Shown here: positions 10,066 to 21,500 of the stretch, piece after piece
How positions within the stretch are numbered: the stretch's first letter is position 1
Layout: every line of letters begins with the position of its first letter
Assembly (NCBI GenBank): GCA_024752435.1
Contig: CP103029.1
Span: 310,001-374,000, forward strand
Length of the DNA: 64,000 nt
From: Allantophomopsis cytisporea
Taxonomy: Eukaryota > Ascomycota > Leotiomycetes > Phacidiales > Phacidiaceae
Reading direction: 5' to 3'
Position numbers and translations under genes: made by a program
The notes under the pieces: model-generated
What the model was told of the DNA's origin: nothing
What the model saw: the letters and a program-made list of their open reading frames with translations, nothing else
Database searches by the model: none

Positions 10066-11885
10066 ATGCGCCTCAACAGCCGTGCCGGCGAGGCTGATGC
10101 TGACGCTGCCAATACTATTGGCAACACCAATGATGATACGCCGGCTGGTTGGACACTTCTGGGCACCATGACAAGGTCTCGTGAAAATACTCAAGATGCG
10201 GGAGCGAATAGTAGAAAAGATGGCGGCATGACCAATGTGCGAGTTGTGAACAGCGAGGACGGCGGGCCCGGCGAGGAAGTGCGTAGCGATGACGAATTGC
10301 TCGGCGCACAACACATTACCGATCCAGGATTTGACGATACGCGTCGCGATGGCAATGGCAATGGCAGCGGCAACGAGGGAATCGTATACAGGGTTTATAA
10401 GAGACGATACTTTGGGCTATTTCAATTGGCGCTGTTGAATGTTATCGTCAGTTGGGATGTACGTTATTCTTTTTTCGCGAACGGTCTGACCATGATACTG
10501 ATATATTTCAAAGTGGTTATCTTTTTCGGCCTCCTCAACTACTGTCTCAGAATTCTTCGAGGTTTCTGAAACGGCTGTCAATTGGCTTTCGACATCCTTT
10601 CTTTTCTCATTCGTCGTGATGACACCGCTTGTTATCTATACTCTTCATCATGGTGGTCCAAGACCTTCCATTATTACCTCGTCCGTCCTTATTCTGCTGG
10701 GCAATTGGATACGTTATGGAGGTTCGCGTATCTCACACAAAGGAAATTATGGCGTCGTCTTGTTTGGACAGATCTTGACGGGCTTGGCGCAACCGTTTGT
10801 GCTGAGTGCGCCGACGAGATATAGTGACTTGTGGTTTACGGGAAATGGCAGAGTGGCTGCTACGGCGTTGATGAGTTTAGCAAATCCATTTGGTGGTGCT
10901 TTGGGTCAGCTTATTAATCCATTCTGGGTCAGTGACAAAAAGGATGTGCCGAATATGGTGCTTTATATTGCTATTATAGTAAGTCATAAATCCAACCTCC
11001 TCCTCTTTCCCTCCTTACACTATTGCGTGTTCACCCCAGTAGTCGATTTTGACTCGATGTTATCATGTCGTCAGCTATAGAGTGCTGGAGCTGTGTGAAA
11101 ATCTATTCACTAACACTCCCCAGTCAACAATAGCCACCCTCCCATCATTCTTCATCCCAGCCAAACCACCAACACCTCCAAGTGCATCCTCTGCAGACCC
11201 AAAACAACCTTTACTAGCCTCTCTAAGAACACTGTTTACATCCCTTGAATTCTACCTAATCCTCATCCCTTTCACAATCTACGTCGGTCTTTTCAACTCC
11301 ATCTCCACGCTCCTCAACCAAATCCTGTACCCCTATTCCTTCAGCGAAACTGCAGCCGGAATAGCTGGTGCCCTTCTTATCGTAGTAGGTCTAGTCGCCT
11401 CTGCTGTAACCTCGCCCATAATCGATCGTTCGCACGCCTACCTCTTCGCCATCAAGTTGCTAGTTCCCGTAACAGGAGCCTGCTATCTAGCTTTCATCTG
11501 GGCGCCGCCCACTCGTTCTCTTGCAGCTGTCTATGCGATCCTCTCGATCCTCGGCGCGGCATCTTTCTCGCTCGTGCCAGTAGTGCTAGAGTACATGTGT
11601 GAGATCACTCACCCTGTCAGCCCAGAAGTGACCAGCACTATATGCTGGAGTGGCGGGCAGCTTCTCGGCGGCATATTTATCGTTATCTGTGATGCTCTGA
11701 GGGAAAGTCATGCGCATGGTGGACGGCCGGCGGGTGATATGCGTCGTGCCTTATGGTTCCATGCTGTTTTAGCGCTCTTCGCTGTTCCGTTTCCTCTTGC
11801 ACTTGGATGCTGTGGGCGGAAGGTTAGGAGTCGGAGGGTTGAGGCTGATAAGAGGGCTCGGGGAGGGATGGTTGAGGAGACTTAA
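10066..11885 (+). CDS. Major facilitator superfamily transporter, SLC49/FLVCR-MFSD7-like, 539 aa, three exons
   Basis: Exons 10066-10458, 10514-10978 and 11124-11885, all phase 0. A hydrophilic N-terminus of about 110 residues, rich in Asp, Gly and Asn, precedes the first membrane helix (FGLFQLALLNVIVSWDWLSF, whose last residues come from exon 2). About a dozen helices follow, with family landmarks NWIRYGG, GQILTGLAQPFVLSAPTRYSD and, in the second half, IPFTIYVGLFNSISTLLNQILYP and LVPVVLEYMCEITHPVSPE. This matches the SLC49 branch (FLVCR1/2, MFSD7, DIRC2), whose animal members move haem, choline or related solutes across the plasma or internal membranes. The substrate of fungal members is not known to me, so none is assigned. 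The C-terminal tail is short and basic. The ATG at 10066 is the first in the open frame. Confidence 0.87.
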
Positions 11886-12727
11886 ATTAGATAATTCTGA
11901 ACAGAGATATGGAAACACACATATAATTTGCAATATAAAGAAAAATATTGAACGACTATCAAAAGACGGGCTAAGCCACTTCCTTGAATATACTGTCTTT
12001 CATTGGTCTCCTGTGAAGGTGTATGGCGTAATACTAGAAATTTGTGTTTAGTAATAAGCAACTGCGTAATTTAAGCCTCATCTATATAGCGTTATTTGCT
12101 TTGAAATATCCTTATCTCAATCTCTTACGAGACTTTCCCCGTCGAAGCTTCCAATGCTTCAGAGCCTCTGTGAGCACGCTTCTTGTATCGGATGGTCGAT
12201 GAGTATTGCAGACAGAACTCTTCAATGTAGGGGTGCGTTCGCACGGTTGCTAGGGATTTATGTATTTTGTGATTCTATAACATAAGTAGCTTTCTAATGA
12301 AGAACAGTGATGGTGGTGGCAATACGTGCGAAATTTGACTTCTAGTTACCCAACAGCATGGATAGGGCATCAAATGGTAATGTAGCTGCTGAGTGATGTG
12401 TGAACATCCAAATCTACCAAATGATGCCAACATCAAATGGATAATTGCATGGAGCATAACTTAATATCCAGAAGCTCTCCTCACAACTAGCATCACAGTC
12501 ACGGTCTCAGCAGCCACTAAGACACAAATATCAACAGCATGCTGTATTGCTAATTTACTATGCATCCACAACGGAGCAAAGAAGCTCTTGCAAACGCTGG
12601 CGTCAAGCGAATAATCGTACAAGCCACGGCATAGCATAGCGGGCATCCGTAAAACAATGAACCATCCAGAGAAGAGAAATGAAAGATACAAAATCAGTAA
12701 AAACGCCGTCCAATGCCTTTCATAACT
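11886..12727. other. Intergenic between convergent genes, nothing recognised
   Basis: Convergent 3' ends of the MFS transporter (+) and YME1 (-). AT-rich, with only short ORFs without support; it presumably holds both 3' UTRs. Confidence 0.55.
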
Positions 12728-15173
12728 TTAAGCCATAGCCCCACCTTGCGGAGGAGGTCTACCTTGCTCGCTGGCCGGCTGACTACCGGGGATGGGGGGT
12801 AGAGTCTCCACTACATCACCGGGACCGCCGAGACTCGGGGTCTCGGGCAGCTTGATTGGCACGTTTGGCACGACAGGCTTATTGAGCTTCTCGCCACGCA
12901 CGACCTTGAAAGCTTCCTCTCTGTCGAGCGTCTCGTAGTCAACAAGCGCCTTAGCGAGGAGTTCGAGTTCATTGTGCTTCTCTTTGAGAAGAGCCGTCGC
13001 TCTTTGGCGACCCTCTTCCACCATGCGGCGAACTTCTTGCTCAATTAAGAGCTTCGTTTCCGAGGAGAGGCGGTTGTGGTTGGACTTGAGGTCTACATTG
13101 CCAAGCTTATCGGACATACCGAATTGAGTTACCATGGCGTATGCTATACGGGTTGCTTGTTGAAGATCCTGCTGAATGTTAGTGTGTTGAAGGGCAGACA
13201 TCATTAAGATTGATAACTTACAGATGCAACACCACTGGTGACATCACGTTCGCCATAAATAAGCTCCTCGGCAATCTTGCCTCCAAGACATACATCAATG
13301 TGAGCAAGGTATTCACGCATTGAAGTAGAGTATTTGTCAATCTCCGGGAGATGCATAGTCATTCCCAATGCTTGGCCACGGGGCATGACAGTGATCTTGT
13401 GAAGTTGGTTGGCACCATCAGTATACATGCATACGAGCGCATGACCAGCCTCGTGATAAGCAGTCATTTCCTTCTCCTTAGGAGTAATAACCATTGACTT
13501 CTTTTCAGCACCCATCAAAACCTTGTCCTTTGCCCATTCGAAATCAAGCATAGAGACAGCCTTCGCCTTGGCCTTGCTAGCATGTACAGCAGCTTGGTTG
13601 ATAACGTTTTCAAGTTCAGCACCAGAGAATCCAGGAGTACCAGCGGCGAGAGCCTCAAGGTTGACATCAGCACCAGCCATAACGTTCTTCATGTGGTGTT
13701 TCAGAATAGCCATACGTCCACGAACATCCGGAAGACCGACAACAACATTGCGGTCAAATCGTCCAGGTCTGGTCAAAGCCTTGTCAAGCATCTCTGGGAA
13801 GTTCGTCGCTGCAAGAATAATAACCCCACTGTTTTGTTCGAAGCCATCGAGCTCGGTAAGAAGCTGGTTAAGGGTTTGCTTCACATAAGCAGCATCCTTT
13901 GCGTTTCGCTTGCCACCAATAGCATCAAGTTCGTCGATGAAGACAATAGCTGGGGATTTACCCTTGGCAGCAGTAAACAGTTCGCGAACACGCTTGGCAC
14001 CAACACCGACGTAGACCTCGTCGAACTCGCTGCCAGACATAAAGAAAAATGGAACACCAGCTTCACCAGCAACAGCACGTGCAAGCAAGGTCTTACCAGT
14101 ACCAGGTGGACCAACGAGAAGGACACCCTTTGGAAGCTTACCACCAAGAGTAGAGAATTTATCGGGATTCTTCAAGAAATCAACAAGCTCCTGGAGTTCC
14201 TCCTTGGCTTCGTCGCAACCATGAACATCAGAAAAGCGGACATTCTGGTGCTCGGCCTTGGCCTCATTGTCCATCTTTCCCATACCTGGCTTCTTCAACA
14301 GACCAATAGACTCAACTAGCATCGTAATGACCACTAATGACAAATATGTTACCAAACCAAAGTAGAAGAGGAATTTGACCCATTTGAAGATTGTACCCCC
14401 AATGGATTCCTCAACGACAACGTAAAGAGGAGCTTCCTTTGCACCAGTGTTGTCGCCACTCTTGCCTTGGGAAACAGCAATATTGCCACCATGAGCGTTT
14501 GCCGCAACAGCTTGACCAACGGCTTGTAATTGAGCATTAGTCAAACCACTGTTGGACAGGCCAGCATCGCCTCCAAATTGTCCCAAGTTCGCAAGGGCCT
14601 TGTGGTAAGCGGCGTCACAGGAAGGGTTCGTAGCGAATCGACCGGTTCGATATCTCTCAACGATGATAGCAGACATGTTGGCGCGCAAGAGAGCTTGATA
14701 GAAGGCGTTTTGAGCAGTGGCACTAGAAGGGTTCTTGTTTGCGGTCTCTTCCATGTGAGCGAGCAGATTCCGTGAAGCATTGCCCATGCCAAACGATCTG
14801 CGCTGCGTATTCCATGCTTGAGATAAAACGGATGACGATGATCTTTGTGAGCGGAATGGTCGAAGAGTCGAGTAAGAACGAGCCGTGGAAGATGTCGAGT
14901 ATAGAGAATGAGCGATAGAGTTGTTAATTGCTGACGAAGCCGATGTCGCATGTCGAAGGGAGAGAGGATTGCTTTGTTGAGCAGTTCGGAGACCCACGAA
15001 AGAGCGGCTCATGCAGAGAGGATTAAACCTTGATATAGAGGGCATCATTTCAGCGACTGAAGAGAGCTGCAGCTTGAAAAGTGGTTAGCACTCATCTCAT
15101 CCAGCATGGCGCAAGAATATCATTGGGGGGGTACAGCGGCGCCACTCACAGGTAATGAAGCCTTGAAGGCCAT
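12728..15173 (-). CDS. YME1: Mitochondrial inner-membrane i-AAA protease Yme1, about 772 aa, three exons
   Basis: Exons on the minus strand: 15173-15150 (24 nt, MAFKASLP), 15072-13222 and 13171-12728. The first micro-exon joins in phase to LQLSSVAEMMPSIS; without it translation could begin at 15048. The basic, Ser-rich N-terminus is a mitochondrial presequence. One membrane span lies near residues 240-262 (FYFGLVTYLSLVVITMLV), followed by the AAA+ module: Walker A GPPGTGKT (about 329), Walker B IVFIDELD (about 384), then the zinc protease site HEAGH (about 548-552). A single span with this order is the i-AAA type, which faces the intermembrane space and degrades misfolded inner-membrane and intermembrane-space proteins and lipid-transfer factors. 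The second intron ends in a tandem acceptor (cagcag), so residue 626 Gln may be present or absent. Yeast Yme1 is 747 aa. Confidence 0.94.
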
Positions 15174-16467
15174 GGTCTAGGAATTGCGGCTCCCAGCCGA
15201 GTGTCAGTTAGAGCAAAGTATATATTAAGAATCGTCGGGACTGGTCAGAGGGTATTCCAACGATATTCAGAACCCTCAAAAGGGTATTGATGTTGATGAG
15301 AGTCGCCTGTCTCACCACTTTCTGGGGATATCGTGACGCTGCTCTTCGGGTCGCTAAACCGCGCTAGCGCAAAAGTCGGCCGTGGAAGCTTCCACGATTC
15401 CGACTGGCGTTTGCTGCATTACCACCTCAATCGTTCCAGTGCCTCATAAATGAATGCTCAAGACACTTTTTGCTACTGCATGCTGCACGAGTTAACTGAA
15501 TGAGCAGGGAAAATACGAGATTCTTCTCCTGTGACTTGCATGCTCACATGTATGCAGGTGGGAGCTATCTCTGTATGTATGTACATATTAATGGTCTAGT
15601 CAACACAACCTGCAGATCAACTCATATGTGTACCGTGGCTTGTTACCGTCCAACCTGTCAAGAGAATTGGAATCATCTTTCACTTTAGATGGAGACAGAC
15701 AAATATATCAAATGATCACATATCACTACGACTCAAATATGCAATATGATATATGTACGAATCAGTAGATTTTCCTCATTTTTCAGAATAATATATAGAT
15801 GACGTAGATACACAACATATGCCCAAAAGTAGAACAGCAGTGCAAAGGTATAAACAAACAAGTGACCTGCCCCATATTGATACAAAGATAATAAATAAAT
15901 GCCTCGAAAGGGAGCCTCCCCCAACATTCCCATCCTTCACCCGCTAATATGTAGGATTAATAAAGACAAAAGAACGAGATGAAACGACCAAGGAAATAGA
16001 GCTTGCCACACTCCGCTATAAATGTACTGGAGGCATTTAATCGTAACACCGTAACAGTTTATCGTTGGACAAATAAACGCAAACAGACAGAACTTTGACA
16101 ATGCTATGGTGACCATAAAAAGAAACAAAAGGTAGGACGGCTAACAAGACTAGAGAGCTTTATGGAATCGGAGAAAATAAGAAAAAGAAACATGAAAAAT
16201 ATAAATGGGAAGGTCGAGAGCACCTGGTAACTACATAAAGTAGATTGTTTTGGGTATTTCTGATGCTGATGCCCAATAGTAGTTGCTGGGCTGCTTCATG
16301 ACAAATGATGGTACTAATGCGAAGTACATCAAAACCATGGAGTATCAAGCCGGATAGTAAACAAGAACAGTGAAGAGCGAGCCTTCCGTAATAATACACA
16401 ATGAGGAGGAAGTAATTAAGTTTAAGGCGATATGGTTGGTTTTTTGGTAGAACGGATGTACGGCGTC
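15174..16467. other. Intergenic: YME1 promoter and 3' flank of the C2H2 gene
   Basis: About 1.3 kb between tandem minus-strand genes. The part next to 15173 is the YME1 promoter and leader; the part next to 16468 is the C2H2 3' UTR. No gene recognised. Confidence 0.55.
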
Positions 16468-17916
16468 CTATAATTGTTCGATGCGAGCGCTGGGCATTTG
16501 TAATGAGTGGTCTTCGAAAGTATCAATTTTTGCTCCCCATGGATCGTAGACATTGCTGAAAGGATGTACATTACCAACCACCTCAATTGTTGGCTGGTAG
16601 GCAGTATTACCATACCACTGTTCCTCTGCCTGAGACACTGGCTGGTATTGCTCTTGGCTTTGGATGACTCGAGGAAGTGCCGCAGCCAGATGTTGTGGAG
16701 GCCCTTGGCTCATCAGAGGTGCCGACTGGAATCTGTTGACAGTTTGCATCTCAACCGGTGATGAGTTGAGAGAGTATGCTGTAGGCTGGTTGTGGGTGTA
16801 ATATAGGTCCTGCGATGTCGTACTACGTCCAGATGCAGATGAGAAACTTCCAGGACTGCTGTGAATGGACTCTGTCATCACTGGCAATTGTTGACTGGAG
16901 TTCGAGAATGGAATCTCGTGCACTGAGTGATGACGATCTGGCATCTGTGGTCTCGTGATATGGTAGTTGTGAATTCCAAGTGGAGCGTTGGTGTTCAGAG
17001 TTGCTACGCCTGGATTATTCTGCTCTGGGACGTAATATGAGCGCTGCGAGAAAGGCTGTTGGAGGAGATGTTGAGAGTTCTGAGACAGAACTGGTGATGG
17101 GGAGTATTCGGAAACTCCTGTGGCAACACTATGTCTGTGGACGAAGCCTTGTGGCATGCCATAACTCTGCATTGGTTGTTGACCAAAATCCGCGAACGAG
17201 TTCGCTCGGTGTAGGTTGTGACCTGGGTGCAAAGATGAAGCGGCAGACATCGCATAGCTTTGTGGCCAGTGTCCTTGTCCAGAGTGTTGTGGGGTGGTTG
17301 GGGAATCTGCAGAGTCTGACTCAGAGGTCTCCCCATCATCAAGCTCCATAGAGTGGATGCCGCGCTGGTGGGATCTGCGCTGATGCTTGACCATTGTTGT
17401 CTTGCGGCAGAAGCTGGATGATATTGTTAGTATTAGATTCAGTGTTCATTCAAGAGTCTGCAAACCTCTTCAAGCAGCCTTCGTGAGCACATTTGTAAGG
17501 GCGTTTGCCAGTATGGATACGACGGTGACGAGCAAGACTCGAAGACTAAAGAATGTCAATGTTTACATCTCAAGTTGAAGGATCATATAAACTGACATCT
17601 GAGAATCGTTTGCCACAGCCAATATGTTGACATTGATGCGGCTTCTCGCCAGTATGTGTGCGGATATGAACAGTCAAAGCACTTCTCTGGATGAAGCTCT
17701 TTCCACAGCCTGGAGTCATACACGAATATGGGCGTTCATTTGTGTGTATCCGATAATGTCTTTGCAAATCTGACTTTCTGTTGAAGGACTGAGTGAATGA
17801 GTCAGCATGGTACTTCTTTGATATCCCCCATGGTCACGAACCTTGTTGCAACTCTCCCAATCACACTGGAAAGGGCGTGATGTTGGCTCATTCTCAACCA
17901 ACTCCATGAGTTCCAT
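16468..17916 (-). CDS. C2H2 zinc-finger transcription factor with four tandem fingers, at least 430 aa
   Basis: Minus-strand exons: 17916-17842, 17788-17597, 17545-17466 and 17413-16468; reading phases 0, 0 and 2 restore four intact C2H2 fingers. Each is split from the next block by an intron: FQCDWESCNKSFNRKSDLQRH, YSCMTPGCGKSFIQRSALTVH, HQCQHIGCGKRFSDSSSLARH, YKCAHEGCLKSFCRKTTMVKH. TGEKP/TNERP-type linkers join them, so this is a sequence-specific DNA binder of the conserved Pezizomycotina four-finger family. The long C-terminus is Gln/Ser/Pro-rich and low complexity, a likely activation region. The start is uncertain: MELM at 17916 is the latest possible, but the frame is open upstream to 18132 and the preceding residues (SPKSQESFHRKKK) look like real N-terminus, perhaps reached through another 5' exon. 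No specific ortholog name is given. Confidence 0.85.
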
Positions 17917-20900
17917 TTTGATTTTTGATTTTTTTTTTCGATGAAAAGATTCCTGTGATTTTGGAGAATCACTGTCAATTGGATGCAAGCGTTGGTCTAA
18001 TGTAGGTTGGTGATGATCAGGCCTGGGTATCGTAATCCTTGAGGTTATCGAAAGACAGTGACGGAGTACGGAGGTAAGGCGAAACCGTTGATGCAACAAG
18101 AGCTGCAAGTCATGCAAAAAAGAGCCACCCAAGTTTTATTGCGTATAGACAGATGAATGAAGTGCAGAATGGAGTCGATGTCTGAAAATAATACTTTGTA
18201 TGCGGCGTGAAAAAGACAGCGTCCGGCGCGAGGGTAGGTCGAGAGTATCAAGTCAAGCAGAGGGGCTCTAACAATGATAACAGTAGGGGGATGATTATAT
18301 AAACAAAATTGATGGACCAGAAGACAATATCCAAGAGAGGAAGGGTGTGTATATATGTCCAAGGAGGTCAAGCAGACCTGTAGTTGTCAGAATTATTTGT
18401 CGACGAGGATGTCTGATGGGAATGTTGAAGATGGAGGAGAAGGGTGTTTACATACTTTCTTGAATTATGAGAAGTAGCGGCAGTCTCCCGGGTCACTCAC
18501 CAATGCAGTATGGTGGGGCGCACGCACACTAAAAATTACTGCTTAAGGGTCTCCACGGTTTTGTTCTTCAATTGATGATAGTGGAAGTTTGGAAGAGACT
18601 CTAGGAGGAGCCGAGTAAGTCAATCTGGGCCACGGGAGCGGGAGTTGTAGAAGAAGGACCGTGGGACCTTAGTCGGTAGTGAGATAGTGTCTTGGAGCTT
18701 TGGAGCAGAGCCGTGGGCAGAACCTTGGAAAAATGCAGAAGGGAGCTGGCCTTAGTCCTCGATTGTAACAGTTCCGGGGTGGATATCTTTTAGACGTTAG
18801 GGCGTCAGCTTGTTTCGACGTCGACAGCTTGGATACAGGCGGCGTGTGTTAGATTTTCGAAACAGGGACCATTCTTGAACGGGTAGATCAACAATTACAG
18901 ATTGCTCGTGGCTAAGGATCGTTCAAGGATCTTGGAGGCGCGCCAACGTTGAACTGGCGGCCAGTTGTTCAGCTGTAAGGATGATGGCTGTAGAGCAAAT
19001 CTGGAGTAGTTTTGCTGGCTCTGCAGATGATCAATTCTCACACGACGAAGAGCGGAAGGATGCTTTTCCTTCGTGCTCTGTGCGGAGATATCACTATCAG
19101 GGAGTATTCGCGTTCTCGTGAGAATGCGTATGTGTGAATTTCAAAAACAGCGTGCGCTCTAACAAACGGAGATGACAGGCAGAAAATAGATAAGGGATAT
19201 ATAGGAATAGTGGCCCCAAATGACGAAAAGCCTCGAGTCCACTCCTTCTATAATTTAGAGGTAATAGAGTTGTGGAGGTATAACTTTCTGGAAATTTTTG
19301 AGTCAGAACAGCATTGACCAAACATAGCATCAATGAGGCGCTGCTGATCTAGATATAATACGCGAAGTCTGCCAAGAACCTGCTCTCTCATAGGAAAGAC
19401 TCTCGCGGGCAGAAGAGCAGATCTCATGCGTAAACCAAACATGCAGAAACGCAGAGTTGCGCGTGGGAGGAGGTCTTTTGCGTTGCCTTTTCCCACTGAC
19501 CCTGTCCTGTCTTCTCAGGAACAGCTTGCAGCACGGAGTAGAGACCTTGAAAGAGAGTGCAGTCGGGAGCTGCGTGGATGAACTACACTTGATCAAGATC
19601 AGTGTGCTTGACAAAAGCCGTATACATGACCAGGTCCTCTCTCTCTTCTCAGACAGACTTCTACTCTTTCCTGGCTGGCTATCGCTAATCCAGCTTTGTA
19701 AGAGGAGGTCGGCCAATGGACTCCGTACGCAATCCAGCAAATAGTCTCTCGCTCATTGTCTGTCCATCTCTATCCTAGGTATTGACCAAGGGGGTGCAAC
19801 GGAGGCAGGCATTGGCTTCATGGGGCATAGTCGAATTGTGCCAGCTCAAATCCTAAGGGGATACAACATGGATTTGATGTAGGTAAGTGTGTGTGTACAT
19901 ACTACTTACTTTGGAGAAGAACATGACAATAGACTGGGGAGGGGGATTGCATGCCGGGGAGGGGTGCGCGGTTTGTACATACTGTGGAGTGTTAGAAATA
20001 CTACAGGGAGGTGGTAGCTGTAGTGGCAGATTTAGTCATACGGGAAGAACACTGTAGCACCGGCGTGAAGAGTGAAGTTATGTATGTACGAAGAACGATA
20101 CGGCAAGCATTGAGAAGGTATGATGTACTCATTTTATGATGAATATACTAATCGTGATGCTGCTGGTGAGATTGTATGGTTGTACAGTTGAATAATTCTG
20201 TGGTGTTTGTTATATTGTTGCGCTGAAACTCATATTCATTCAGTCATGCATTCATACATACATATATACACTTACAGTACAATCATGCGCTTGTACCGTG
20301 TTGCACTCCCAGTGACATACAACTTTTTTCAAGCGTCGACCGTTGTATGGAGGCATGTGTATGGAGGCATATATGTATGTACATACATACATACATACAT
20401 ACATACATACAGTACGCACGCATTCGGAGTACATACATATATTACGCTGTGATGATTAGATGCTTACTTTGGATGAAGGGAGGGTGACTGATGCAGTGAG
20501 ATAGATAGCAGAGAAGAAGGTCCAGCTCTTAGTAAACTCTTCTCCGACTGTACTGTGATAATGACAGGGAACAGGCATATCAATGTGCTGTACGAACAGG
20601 GTAACCTTGCTGTAGCGTGTGGTAAGGCCCTGAAGCAGCTCCATGGACTTTCGCCCGGGGAGAACGCTTGCATGCTACCGACCGATAGTACAGTAGGCCT
20701 ACAGAGAGAAGCAGAACATCCTCGTTTTGTGCTGTCGTCCCCCTGGCCCGCCACCAGAATGCAGTCAATCGTCAAGAAGTTAGTTCGCAGGTGTATGAGG
20801 AGTAGGTATGTATGACAAGGCACATCCAGATGTGCGGTTGAGGACGAGGGGCATGGCTGTACTACCTAACAGTACGTTATTCACCACTAGCACAATAATC

Positions 20901-21500
20901 ACCATCATTGCAACAAGGTCGTACCCCTCTTTGCTACTTTGCATTGTATTTCGAAGCAGAAAGGCCTTCGGTGGCGGTAATTGCATTGAGATGTACCCTC
21001 ATGCCATTGACTGGTGCACGGTATGGGATTCGAATTATAGATTACTTCTGCTGGTTGGCGAAGGAGATACTTACGGTAGGAGGATGTGGTTTCTCACAGA
21101 GCACAACGGGGCATGGCATAAATGAGCTTTTGCCCCGTTTTCGAAGATTTGCCGGGCAAATCGAAGCTTCAATCGAAGTTACGGCGCACCAGGGTGTACC
21201 GGATACAATCAAGTACTGAAAATCACGAACAATAACGTGAGTGGGAGAAGGGGGTTATAGCAGCAAGTGGTGCTTGTGAGGGGGGTAATCAAGAGTTATT
21301 GCTCTCACCACAATGATGTGTTGTGAAGATGTACCGAACATGAATGCCAGAAAGTCTTGAAATGGCCCATATGTGATCATACTTTCATCTTCTTTTTTCG
21401 CAATGGGATATGGAAGCGTATTTCTCGAATTATGGAGTATCTACGGATCAACACATAATATCATGCACGGCGTTCATTGCCGACCTCAACGGACGTAGTT
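17917..21500. other. Long upstream region of the C2H2 gene, no other gene seen
   Basis: About 3.6 kb upstream of the MELM codon. Part of 17917-18400 may be 5' coding or UTR sequence of the C2H2 gene. No conserved ORF follows. An (ACAT)n microsatellite sits at 20373-20410. Plausibly an extended promoter. Confidence 0.45.
20373..20410. repeat. (ACAT)n microsatellite
   Basis: ATGTATGT followed by about seven and a half copies of ACAT, seen directly. Just upstream, TATGGAGGCAT occurs twice in tandem with a 3-bp spacer. Confidence 0.92.

Noticed and set aside
13582..14319. 245-codon plus-strand ORF opposite YME1
   Set aside because: Antisense shadow of the AAA domain; the minus frame carries Walker A, Walker B and HEXXH.
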